DNA of 64,000 bases, taken from positions 62,001 through 126,000 of the forward strand of contig CAWFEX010000004.1 in NCBI GenBank assembly GCA_963814955.1, written 5' to 3'. Below are positions 35,784 to 43,263 of the stretch, one piece after another (within the stretch, counting starts at the first letter, position 1; each line of letters begins with the position of its first letter). The notes beneath the pieces are model-generated. The model did no database searches. It was not told where the DNA came from and saw nothing but the letters and a program-made list of their open reading frames with translations. Both the position numbers and the translations under genes were made by a program. Source of the stretch: DATCJA01 sp963814955. GTDB lineage: Bacteria; Acidobacteriota; Vicinamibacteria; Vicinamibacterales; UBA2999.

Positions 35784-36019
35784 GCGCTCGGGCGTGCAAC
35801 ATGCGGGCCCGATTGGGGAAAGTCAAAAGGCAAAAGGCAAAAGGTCAAAAGTGTGACGACGCCGGCAATCATCATCCAGAGGGCGATTTCCGACCAGTAC
35901 CCGGCGTCCAGCGCGATCGAAAGCACGTCAAAGATCACGGCCATGCCCAGCAGTCCGAGCGGGAACACGATGAGCATCTGGTGAATGGAATGACCCAGCA
36001 GTTTCGCGCGGCTTTCCAT
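35750..36019 (-). CDS. DUF2231 membrane protein, truncated by a heptad repeat
   Basis: The protein has 89 residues with AAGGAGGG before ATG 36019. The first 55 residues are a good DUF2231 start: LLGHSIHQMLIVFPLGLLGM, VIFDVLSIALDAGYWSEIAL, WMMIAGVVTLL, giving two membrane helices. Family members have about four helices and 140-170 residues. The sequence then enters the A-rich heptad array at 35821-35852 and continues as unrelated residues (FCLLPFDFPQSG). The gene thus seems to have been cut by repeat insertion, and the product may be non-functional. Confidence 0.7.
   Translation of the reverse strand: MESRAKLLGHSIHQMLIVFPLGLLGMAVIFDVLSIALDAGYWSEIALWMMIAGVVTLLTFCLLPFDFPQSGPHVARPSAWLHGRAGTST
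35821..35852. repeat. Short array of CAAAAGG/CAAAAGT heptads
   Basis: The bases read as four or five 7-8-nt units of the type GTCAAAA, GGCAAAA, GGCAAAA, GGTCAAAA. The same unit builds both arms of the larger element at 42411-42539. The array is strikingly A-rich compared with surrounding coding sequence and sits inside the DUF2231 gene. Confidence 0.8.
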
Positions 36020-36211
36020 GCGGTCCCTCCTTGGCCCCTAAACTGCAACTTCCGTGCATTCCGGCGGCTGGACCGATACCGAAATACGCTGGAAACCCAA
36101 CGAAGCCGGCCCGGAGCCTCGTTAAGGATGAGAGCTCGTAAGGCCGATAACATCGCGCGAGTGAGAAACACTGCCAGAAAAGGCAAGCGCGCGACACCAG
36201 GGGCACCGTCT

Positions 36212-36475
36212 ATGGTCGAGCTGATAGTGCGCCGCGGCGCCCTGCGGCGCTACGACAAGCTGAAACACGCCACCGCCGAGTTGCCGGTCAAGCTGTCCTG
36301 GGACCGGCGTCTTCGCGAGCGTCGAGCCCCCCCCGGGGGTGGCGCCGCGAACGAGCGCCGGCAGGCCGACAGACGCAAGAAGCCGCCCTTCACCTGGAGC
36401 ACCGCCGACTTCGTCGTCGTAGAGTCCCCGGCCCCGGCACGGTCGCGTCCCAAGCCAAAGGCGAAGCGGCGCTAG
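36212..36475 (+). CDS. Small basic hypothetical protein
   Basis: The protein has 87 residues from ATG 36212 (AGGGG 8 nt upstream); an ATG at 36128 would add 28 residues. It is rich in Arg and Lys: RRYDKLKHATAELPVKLSWD, RRLRERRAPP, ERRQADRRKKPPFTWSTADF. The SWDRRxxERR and ADFVVVE parts look conserved rather than random, but no domain name can be given. It may bind nucleic acid. It has no evident partner among neighbours. Confidence 0.5.
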   Translation: MVELIVRRGALRRYDKLKHATAELPVKLSWDRRLRERRAPPGGGAANERRQADRRKKPPFTWSTADFVVVESPAPARSRPKPKAKRR

Positions 36476-36534
36476 GGCGTTCCCCTCCGACCTTTCTCCT
36501 GATTACAGCGTCTGACTCGCTTGAAGGAGGAGCG

Positions 36535-36933
36535 ATGCTCAGGCACGTCATGGTGACTTCAGTGCTCCTGGTCGGCGGCGCCTCGTCAGCCCTCGCGCAG
36601 GAGTGTCTGCATCTGCAGAACGAGACGGCGATGGATCGCACCCGGCGCGAACAGGCCATTCAGTTCGCGCGTCGTCTCAACGTTGCGCAACAAATATCCC
36701 CTCCGCCTTCGCAGGGGCGGCGGTACCGGCCACCCGACGAACTCGTGAACCTCCCGCCGGTGCCGGCCGGATTCCAGTTGCAGTTCCACACCGACGGCCG
36801 GACGTATGCGTTCTCGCTGAAAGACATGCGCGACGCGTGCAGGTTCGCGGTCTTTTCCGATCAGGACGGGTACGTCTACGCCGCGTCTGCGCAGCAGTCC
36901 GCGGCGACGATCATCCCGCTGGACACACGGTAG
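36535..36933 (+). CDS. Small secreted hypothetical protein
   Basis: The protein has 132 residues with a strong GAAGGAGGAG ribosome site and a signal peptide (HVMVTSVLLVGGASSALAQE). The mature part includes ETAMDRTRREQAIQFARRLN, a Pro-rich linker (ISPPPSQGRRYRPPDEL) and FQLQFHTDGRTYAFSLKDM followed by ACRFAVFSDQDGYVYAA, a pattern close to minor-pilin-like or small exported proteins. Two Cys (EC near the N-terminus and DAC) may pair. No function can be assigned. Confidence 0.7.
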   Translation: MLRHVMVTSVLLVGGASSALAQECLHLQNETAMDRTRREQAIQFARRLNVAQQISPPPSQGRRYRPPDELVNLPPVPAGFQLQFHTDGRTYAFSLKDMRDACRFAVFSDQDGYVYAASAQQSAATIIPLDTR

Positions 36934-36964
36934 GCGCGCGGTGGCGACTTCGCCACCAGCGCGC
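36934..36964. repeat. REP-like hairpin between convergent genes
   Basis: GGTGGCGA-CT-TCGCCACC (36940-36957) forms a perfect 8-bp stem, extended by GCGCGC/GCGCGC on the outside. It sits between the stops of the small secreted gene and the DinB-like gene and may act as a terminator. Confidence 0.7.
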
Positions 36965-36990
36965 TGTTCTTCGAGTTGTGTGAAGCTTCG

Positions 36991-37542
36991 CTACCGGACA
37001 GTGCGCCGATCGAGCATCGCGGCGTGCTGTTCGGCGGTTTCGCGGCCTGGATTCTGGTTGTAGGCCTGCGACGCGCCCTTCGGGATCGAGAGCGTCTGCC
37101 ACTCGGCGCCGCGGATTGATTTCGCGACGTAGACGATCTGTCCGACATGGTAACTGATATGCGCCAGCGCGCGGAGCAGGGCGTCGCCGATCGACATCGG
37201 CTGGCTCCGAATCGTGATCGTCTGCTCGAAATCCGCGTCGGTCAGCGGTGCAAGCGCTTCGAACAGCGCGTCCCAGCCCGAGTTCCACTTCGCCATCAAT
37301 TCCTGACTCGTAACCGTCCGCTGGACGAACTCTTCGTCGCGATTGCGCCACGGCTTCTCACCGTCCGAGGTACGAAAATCGGTGAATCTGGACCTCAGAT
37401 TCCCCCCGACATGCCAGACGATCACTGCAATTGAATTGTCTTCGCCGGAAGACCGCGAAAGTTCGGCATCGCTCAGCTGCCTGATCGCTGCTTCTCCGAG
37501 CGATTTATAGCGGCGGAATTCATTGGCGATTGTCGCGATCAC
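36991..37542 (-). CDS. DinB-like / DUF1572 family protein
   Basis: The protein has 183 residues from GTG 37542; no in-frame ATG lies upstream. It is a four-helix DinB-fold protein. Likely metal ligands are His in VIVWHVGGNLRSRFTDF and the two His in LAHISYHVGQIVYVAK. The start ANEFRRYKSLGEAAIRQLSD and the WRNRDEEFVQRTVTSQELMA segment fit DUF1572. DinB-fold enzymes include thiol-dependent transferases, but activity here is unknown. Confidence 0.85.
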   Translation of the reverse strand: MIATIANEFRRYKSLGEAAIRQLSDAELSRSSGEDNSIAVIVWHVGGNLRSRFTDFRTSDGEKPWRNRDEEFVQRTVTSQELMAKWNSGWDALFEALAPLTDADFEQTITIRSQPMSIGDALLRALAHISYHVGQIVYVAKSIRGAEWQTLSIPKGASQAYNQNPGRETAEQHAAMLDRRTVR

Positions 37543-37623
37543 TGGTCCGATGATTGCGCAGTCCCGACTCGCAAGGCAAGCGCTTCACCGATGATCAGCC
37601 ACAGGCGCAGTTGAGGAGACGCC

Positions 37624-38797
37624 TCACGAGCCAAAAAAGCGCGTGATTTCACGCCGCATCGCGATCGGCACGTCCGTCGCCGGCTTTTTCGCGAGTTTCT
37701 CCCGCAGCTCGGCGTAGGCCTGGTCCGCGCGCGGATATTCGCCTCGCATCGTCACCCGACCGGTATCGAAATCGGTGTTCTGTAGGTTCAACGCATTGCG
37801 GCGTGTCAGGTTCAATAGCACGCCATACCGCTCCCGCACTGCGACAAAGCTTTGAATGAACAGCCGTTGCGCTTCCGGCGTCGGCACACGAAACGCCAGC
37901 GGGCTCAGCGGGCCCACCTTGGGCAGAATCTTCACGACGAACACGATGAATCGCGCGAGAAAGCCCGGTTTCCTGTAGCTAGTGCCGAACTGACGCTCGT
38001 AGTCTTGGCGGTTGATGGAGTAACACGAACGAGCGTTCGTCAATGCCCGGCCTGAGCTTGCGGACTTCATCCTGCTTCTCGCGCCACGCAAGTCGTGTGA
38101 TGTCGGGAATGAGCTTGCTGACGCTGAAGCGATAGGTGCCGATTGCAAGATCGACGTCAGCAAAGACGTCTCTCAATTCAAGTCCGTAAGTGTCGCGGAA
38201 TGCGCGCTCCAAGAGGGGCTTGGAGACCTCGAAACCGATGAAGTCCGTGAACGTGGCCGGGACGTAGCCATTACCAACCACGTGGACGACGTCGAAGGCG
38301 AACTCCACCATGATGTGGCGCTTCGGGTCCTCGTCGTAAGTGACCACGTCACCGAACTTCGCACGCAGTTTCGGATAGATAAGCGGGACGGAGCGGTTGA
38401 CCGCGAGCGAATGTCCAGTGATGTCGCCGGCGTAGTGAGCGAGGGCTCCCAGCGCGAACGCGTACTCGTCTACGGTGCGGGCGTTGCGAATCAATGCCTC
38501 GATGAAATCGCCTGACCTGACGTAGTGCAGGAGGTCGGTGAAGAAGTGGCTTCCAAACGGATAGTAGCCAAGGTCCTGAATGACCGAGCCTCCGTACGCG
38601 TAGGCGCGCGCCTTGATAATTTGCTGGTCTGAGGCGGCAGGGTATCGCTGCCGCAGCATCGGCGCGATGCTATCGGCCCACGCCGAATCGACGAGGGCTT
38701 CGTGAGCGAGGACGGAGTATGCGGCCGCGCTGCGCGGAATCGCGAGCCCGGCCGACACAAAGACGATGGCAACAACGGTGACGCCCAGCCGATGCAT
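37624..38797 (-). pseudogene. Zinc-dependent phospholipase C-like protein with a frameshift
   Basis: Two frames together encode about 390 residues. The first, from ATG 38797, has a signal peptide and the zinc-dependent phospholipase C/S1-P1 nuclease landmarks YSVLAHEALVDSAW, FFTDLLHYVRSGDF, LGALAHYAGDITGHSLAVN and HIMVEFAFDVVHV. It reads through GIDERSFV and then falters. The second frame takes over with YSINRQDYERQFGTSYRKPG and runs to RREITRFFGS at 37624. One extra base near 38020-38025 explains the break. If it is a real lesion the product ends at 37979 and loses about 110 residues; if not, the gene encodes a secreted lipase-like enzyme. Confidence 0.82.
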
Positions 38798-38840
38798 ACC
38801 GAAACGAGCGGTGCAACGGCTGGGCCATGCGAGGATGAGC

Positions 38841-39269
38841 TTACTTGTGAGCGGGCTGCGGAATCTTGAGCACCTGACCCGGCTTGATCAGGTTGGGGTC
38901 GCTCAGTTGATCCCGGTTCGCGTTGAAAATCTCCATATAAGCGTTGGCGTCGCCAAGGAATTCGCGGGCGATCTTGCTGAGCGTATCGCCTGACTTGACC
39001 GTGTACGTGACCTGTGTCTGTTTCTCGGTCGGTGGCTGTGGCTGCGTTTGTGTCGGCGTGGCACTGGTTGCGACAGCTTTGATGTCGGCAACTACCTCCG
39101 TTTGCCAGCTCGGCACCGTCTTGATTGCATCCCAGATCTTGTTTGCCTGCTCCTGCGATTGGACCTTTCCCTTGAAATGGAGCTTCCCGTCTCGTTCCTC
39201 AGCGGATCCGTCCATCTTGAAATTCTTCGCCGTCTGAATCGCGTGGTTGTACTTGTCGCGCAATGACAT
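38841..39269 (-). CDS. BON-LysM protein (Kbp/YgaU-like)
   Basis: The protein has 142 residues: a BON domain (about 1-70; GKLHFKGKVQSQEQANKIWD, TEVVADIKAV), a Pro/Thr/Gln linker (TPTQTQPQPPTEKQ), and one LysM domain (about 88-138; TYTVKSGDTLSKIAREFLGD, NLIKPGQVLKIP). There is no signal peptide. The order matches E. coli Kbp (YgaU), a cytosolic potassium-binding protein; whether potassium binding is kept is unknown. It stands alone, in the same direction as the phospholipase-like gene. Confidence 0.88.
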   Translation of the reverse strand: MSLRDKYNHAIQTAKNFKMDGSAEERDGKLHFKGKVQSQEQANKIWDAIKTVPSWQTEVVADIKAVATSATPTQTQPQPPTEKQTQVTYTVKSGDTLSKIAREFLGDANAYMEIFNANRDQLSDPNLIKPGQVLKIPQPAHK

Positions 39270-39398
39270 GGTTGACCTCCCAGGGTTCGCTTGTCAGTGC
39301 AACTGCGATGCCCGATTACTGCCACCGCTCGTTCGGCGATCTCCCGAGATGGATTACCTCGACCGCACTACAATGAGGGGCTCGCGGAGGTCACGCCG

Positions 39399-40788
39399 AT
39401 GAAGAGGTTGCTCTCAATCTTTCCAGCCGCACTCGTCCTTATTTTCCTGACAACCGGTTCGCACGTTGCCGCCGATCAGATTCCGCAGGGATGGAAAGCG
39501 CACAACATGCAGCCCGTTGGCTACAGCGACATGGAAGGGCGACCACCATTCAAGCTGGCCATCAAGCAGGTTGGAGGCAAGCTGGTACCTCTACACGGGA
39601 CATCTGTGGCACGACGGCTGGAGCATCGTGGACGTCACCGATCCGGCAAACCCGAAGTACGTGAAGTTCCTTCCGGGCATGCCGAACAGCTGGAACATTC
39701 AGGTCACGCTGCACGACAACCTGATGATCGGTGCGCTGCAGCCAAAGATTGCGGCGTGGGGCGGAGATCCGTCCAAGCCCGGCAGTGACGGCATCATCAT
39801 CTGGGACATTTCCGATCCGTTGAATCCCAGGGAACTGTCGCGATGGAAGTCGGGATCAGGCGGCACCCACAGGAACTCCTATCCGGGCGGGCGGTACGCG
39901 TACCTGTCGTCGGGATATCCCGGCTATCAGGGCGGCAACATCCTCGTCATCCTCGATGTGAGCGATCCGCGAAACCCCAAAGAAGTAGGGAAGTGGGCGC
40001 AGCCGGGCATGAACAGAGCGGCCGGAGAAACACTCAAGCCGAATACGCCGTACGGCTTCCACGGTCCCGCGGTAGTCAGTCCGGACGGCAGGACGCTCGC
40101 AATGGCGTTCTCGCCAAGCCTCATCATGCTCGACATCAGCGACCCGACCAGCCCCAAGGAAATCAGCCGTCTCGATTTCAGTCCGCCGTTCATCAACGCC
40201 GGTTCCCAGTCGCTGCATTCTGCGCTGCCGCTGTGGGATCGCAATCTCGTCTACGTGTCGTCAGAGGCCAGCAACGAGCGCTGCAACGAAGGGCTGAACT
40301 TCGCGGGGCTGGTGGATATCAAGGACATGAAGAGGCCGCGGCTGATGTCCTTGTTTCCGCTGCCGCAGCCGCCCGCAGGGGAACCTTACAAGAATTTCTG
40401 TGAAAAAGGCGGCCGCTTCGGTCCGCACAACGTGAACCACGAGGTTCACCTGCCCGATGTGGAGAAGCCGGGCGATCTCATCTATCTGACGTATTTCAAC
40501 GCGGGCCTGCGCGTCTTCGACATCAAGGACCCGCTTAACCCGAGAGAGACAGGGTGGTTCATCCCGCCCGCGCCGCTCAAGCGCTACGGGCCGCAGCCGC
40601 CCAACGATCTGGTGCAGCAGTCAGAAGACGTGCTCGTCGATACGCGAGGCTATATCTATCTGGACGACAAGCACTGGGGGTTGTTCATTCTCAAGTACAT
40701 CGGGGCCCGATCAGCCGGCGCCAACGGCGAGATAATTGTGGGCGGGGCCGCCCTATTGACCCATGTTGATTATTTCGACGGCGGTTGA
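39399..40788 (+). pseudogene. LVIVD-repeat secreted beta-propeller protein with a frameshift
   Basis: Together two frames encode about 462 residues. The first, from ATG 39399, has a signal peptide (FPAALVLIFLTTGSHVAADQ) and reads GRPPFKLAIKQVGGK. The second continues WYLYTGHLWHDGWSIVDVTD and carries the repeats that define LVIVD propellers: IIWDISDPLNPRELSRW, LVILDVSDPRNPKEVGKW, LIMLDISDPTSPKEIS and LRVFDIKDPLNPRETGWF. A single extra C at 39582 accounts for the break. The 3' end overlaps the small minus-strand gene by 19 nt. It probably folds into an exported propeller; its ligand is unknown. Confidence 0.85.
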
Positions 40789-40940
40789 GCGGCCACGACC
40801 GAATAGGTTTTTGCCAGCTTCGCCTGAATCGCCTGCCGCTCGGCCGGTGCGGCTTTGGCAAGGTGGCGCTGCAGCTTGAGTCGTTTCGCGCGGCGGTGGC
40901 GCCGCCGATGTATTGCCGTGTTTCGTAAGGTTGCACCCAT
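40770..40940 (-). CDS. Small basic protein, DUF6800-like
   Basis: The minus strand from an ATG at 40938-40940 encodes 56 residues to a TAA at 40770-40772. It contains HRRRHRRAKRLKLQRHLAKA and then AERQAIQAKLAKTY, a double-helical, very basic pattern like that of DUF6800 small proteins. No convincing ribosome site is seen, so the exact start is open. It occupies the gap between the LVIVD gene and the acetyltransferase gene, where no other gene is found. Confidence 0.5.
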   Translation of the reverse strand: MGATLRNTAIHRRRHRRAKRLKLQRHLAKAAPAERQAIQAKLAKTYSVVAAQPPSK

Positions 40941-40963
40941 AGGGACACATTATTATCACCATC

Positions 40964-41506
40964 ATGCAAGCCCTGGAAGCCCAAACCCACACGCCCCAGG
41001 TTCTGATTCGTCCCTGCCGTATCGACGACGCGCAGGCGATGTATGGCGCCGTGCGTGAATCGCTGCCCGAGCTGATTCGGTGGATGCCCTGGTGCCATTC
41101 CGATTATTCGCTGTCCGAAGCGAAATCGTGGCTGCGTACTCAGGTCCAGGCATTCAACGAACGCCGGTGGTTCGAGTTTGCGATCGTCGATCCTGTTGGA
41201 CGGTATCTCGGGCAGTGCGGGCTGAATCAGATCGATGAAGCGAATCGCCGCTGCAACCTGGGGTACTGGGTCCGGTCTAGCGCGACGGGGCAGGGTGTCG
41301 CTGTGCGCTCGGTGTTCATGATGCGCGATTGGGCGTTCGAACACACGCACCTGGCTCGCATCGAGATCGTCATCGCCATTGGCAATCACCGAAGCGTGCG
41401 CGTAGCTGAAAAATCGGGGGCTCATCGCGAGGGCGTCCTTCGGCAGCGGCTGCTGCTGCACGGCGTTCAGGAAGACGCCGTGATGTTTTCGCTCGTGCGG
41501 CCCTAG
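40964..41506 (+). CDS. GNAT-family N-acetyltransferase (RimJ/RimL type)
   Basis: The protein has 180 residues. GNAT features are clear: VLIRPCRIDDAQAMYGAV at the start, WFEFAIVDPVGRYLGQCGL in beta-4, NLGYWVRSSATGQGVAVRSV holding the acetyl-CoA loop (a variant of R/Q-x-x-G-x-G/A), HLARIEIVIAIGNHRSVRVA and a final HGVQEDAVMFSLVRP. Relatives acetylate ribosomal protein N-termini or small amines; the substrate here is unknown. A REP-like hairpin follows the stop. Confidence 0.9.
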   Translation: MQALEAQTHTPQVLIRPCRIDDAQAMYGAVRESLPELIRWMPWCHSDYSLSEAKSWLRTQVQAFNERRWFEFAIVDPVGRYLGQCGLNQIDEANRRCNLGYWVRSSATGQGVAVRSVFMMRDWAFEHTHLARIEIVIAIGNHRSVRVAEKSGAHREGVLRQRLLLHGVQEDAVMFSLVRP

Positions 41507-41515
41507 AAACCAGGC

Positions 41516-41537
41516 GGCGGGTCCAGAAGGGCCCGCC
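41516..41537. repeat. REP-like hairpin, GGCGGGTCC type
   Basis: GGCGGGTCC-AGAA-GGGCCCGCC is followed by CTAC. Stem and right flank match the element at 32615 (one G-U pair different) and the core at 18123-18142. It lies between the acetyltransferase and the next gene. Confidence 0.75.
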
Positions 41538-41547
41538 CTACACCACG

Positions 41548-42390
41548 ATGCCTTCACCGCTGCCTGTTGTCGACACCCGGCCATTTTTCCGCCCTGTTTC
41601 CTCTGCGCTCGTCACGCTGCTCCGAACGCTCGCAATGGACGACTGGAACAAGGCGACCGTCGCGGGCGCATGGACGGTCCGCGATGTCGTCGCTCATCTC
41701 ATCGATGTGTCGTTCCGTCGTGTATCGTTTCACCGCGATCGCCTGAGCCCGCCGCCGCCGCCGTTTCCCATTCAGAACGAGCGCGATTTCGTCCGCTTCA
41801 TCAACCAGCTGAATCACGACTGGGTCAGCGCGACGCGACGATGCAGTCCGCGGGTGCTCACGGAGTTGTTCGAGTTGGCAAGCGACGATCTGGCCACGTT
41901 CATCGAGACATATCCTCTGGACGGGCCAGCGTTGTTCGGCGTTTCATGGGCGGGCGAGCAGGAGTCAGCGGGCTGGTTCGACGTCGGACGCGAGTTCACC
42001 GAGCTCTGGCACCATCAGATGCAGATTCGGTTGGCCGTTGGCGCCGAGCCGCTTGGCGATCCGCGCTACCTGAAAGCCGTCCTGGACCTGAGCATGCGCG
42101 CGCTGCCGCACGCCTACCGCGACATCAGCGCTCCACAGGGGACGACGCTTGCGATCGACGTGACCGGACCAGCCGGAGGCAATTGGACGCTGAAGCGCGA
42201 GCAGGACAGCTGGACGCTCTGGACCGGCCGGCCCGACCACGTCGATGCCGGCGCGACGATGTCAGAGGATCTGGCGTGGAGGCTCTTGTACAACGCGCTG
42301 CCGCCAGCGGAAGCCTCCGTGAGTATTGCGATCGAGGGCCGCAGCGAGCTTGTGCAGCCGCTGCTTCGGACGAGATCGATTGTTATCTAG
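41548..42390 (+). CDS. Maleylpyruvate isomerase-family (DinB-fold) protein
   Basis: The protein has 280 residues. The N-terminal DinB-like four-helix part contains GAWTVRDVVAHLIDVSFRR and EFTELWHHQMQIRLAVG, whose His residues would bind a metal as in mycothiol-dependent maleylpyruvate isomerase. A C-terminal SCP-like half follows (WTLWTGRPDHVDAGATMSED, LLYNALPPAEA). The family is broad and many members are not isomerases. It lies 8 kb from the gentisate dioxygenase gene, which needs a maleylpyruvate-processing step, so a link is possible but not shown. Confidence 0.75.
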   Translation: MPSPLPVVDTRPFFRPVSSALVTLLRTLAMDDWNKATVAGAWTVRDVVAHLIDVSFRRVSFHRDRLSPPPPPFPIQNERDFVRFINQLNHDWVSATRRCSPRVLTELFELASDDLATFIETYPLDGPALFGVSWAGEQESAGWFDVGREFTELWHHQMQIRLAVGAEPLGDPRYLKAVLDLSMRALPHAYRDISAPQGTTLAIDVTGPAGGNWTLKREQDSWTLWTGRPDHVDAGATMSEDLAWRLLYNALPPAEASVSIAIEGRSELVQPLLRTRSIVI

Positions 42391-42410
42391 TCAGAAGAAA
42401 CGTGTAAGGT

Positions 42411-42539
42411 GCAAAAGTCAAAAGTCAAAAGGCAAAAGGCATTACGACGGGCCTCGGAGTCACAGAGCCACGGAGTTGGAAGGGCGTTTACTTTGACCTT
42501 TGACCTTACCTTTAACTTTTGACTTTTGACTTTTGACTT
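42411..42539. repeat. Inverted heptad-repeat element with CACAGAGCCACGGAG core
   Basis: The left arm (42411-42440) is made of CAAAAGT and CAAAAGG heptads; the right arm (42490-42539) is their complement (CTTTGAC, CTTTTGA units). The 50-bp centre includes CGGAGTCACAGAGCCACGGA. As RNA the arms would pair into a long A/U-rich hairpin. It lies between convergent genes and could act as a terminator. Confidence 0.82.
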
Positions 42540-42544
42540 AGTCG

Positions 42545-43255
42545 TTAGACGCTGGTCATCTCCCGTTTCCGCTCCTCGTGGTATTGCCGGAGCGCGGAGT
42601 TCGCCGCCCGGATGACGGCCGTCTGCTCGGCGACGGGGCCGATGTCGGTGCCGGGCACTGCGACATACATGTCCGCCTCCTCCAGACCCGTATAGATGCG
42701 ATTGCCGATGCAGCCGCTGCTCGCCACGGTGCCCTGGCTGAGGGCGGCCGGCAGCACCATGCATGTCGGACGCGCCAGCGTCTTGAACTGCGTCGCGACG
42801 CCCGCGCGCATCGCCGCCTCCTGCAGCAGCATCACTCTCCCTGGCGGACCCCAGAACAGAACGACGTCGGGATCCACCGGCGTGTCGGCCAGCGGTGCGT
42901 ACATGACGATTTCCGGCGTTTCCTTCAACCGCGGAATCTGAGGCACTTCCGCCATCCGCAGGTAACCGATCGTGGTCATGAACTCGAGCGTGTCGTTCAG
43001 CTCGTGCGCGCGGCCTTCGGGAAGCGAAATGTTGTGGGTATACGACCCAATCGGGCAGTTGTGGTGGTCGGCGCCGACGGTGTAGAAGACGCGTCCGTCC
43101 GCTGCGAGCTTCCAGAAGCTGCAGCCAGACGGACGCACGCCTTCGAACTTTTCAATAAGGGGCGGCACTGTTTCGAGGAACGAGACCGCCACCGGACGGT
43201 GCCTCAGCTCGAGGTTCTTTCTGAAGAGCTTTTCGATTCGTTCGTAGTCGATCAT
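42545..43255 (-). CDS. DUF169 family protein
   Basis: The protein has 236 residues and matches DUF169: RHRPVAVSFLETVPPLIEKF, GCSFWKLAADG, HNCPIGSYTHNI, VMYAPLADTPVDPDVVLFWG, TCMVLPAALSQGTVASSGCI and ADMYVAVPGTDIGPV. Several conserved Cys (S-C-S-F-W, N-C-P-I-G, S-S-G-C-I) may bind a metal or cluster. Biochemical role is unknown. It is the last gene of the minus-strand unit FAH hydrolase, MFS transporter, DUF169, with 8 nt between it and the transporter. Confidence 0.88.
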   Translation of the reverse strand: MIDYERIEKLFRKNLELRHRPVAVSFLETVPPLIEKFEGVRPSGCSFWKLAADGRVFYTVGADHHNCPIGSYTHNISLPEGRAHELNDTLEFMTTIGYLRMAEVPQIPRLKETPEIVMYAPLADTPVDPDVVLFWGPPGRVMLLQEAAMRAGVATQFKTLARPTCMVLPAALSQGTVASSGCIGNRIYTGLEEADMYVAVPGTDIGPVAEQTAVIRAANSALRQYHEERKREMTSV

Positions 43256-43263
43256 GCAATTCC

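Noticed and set aside
41548..42390. Calling this gene the maleylpyruvate isomerase of the gentisate pathway
   Set aside because: The family is too broad, the gene is 8 kb from the dioxygenase on the far side of a divergent unit, and a repeat element separates them; only the family name is given.
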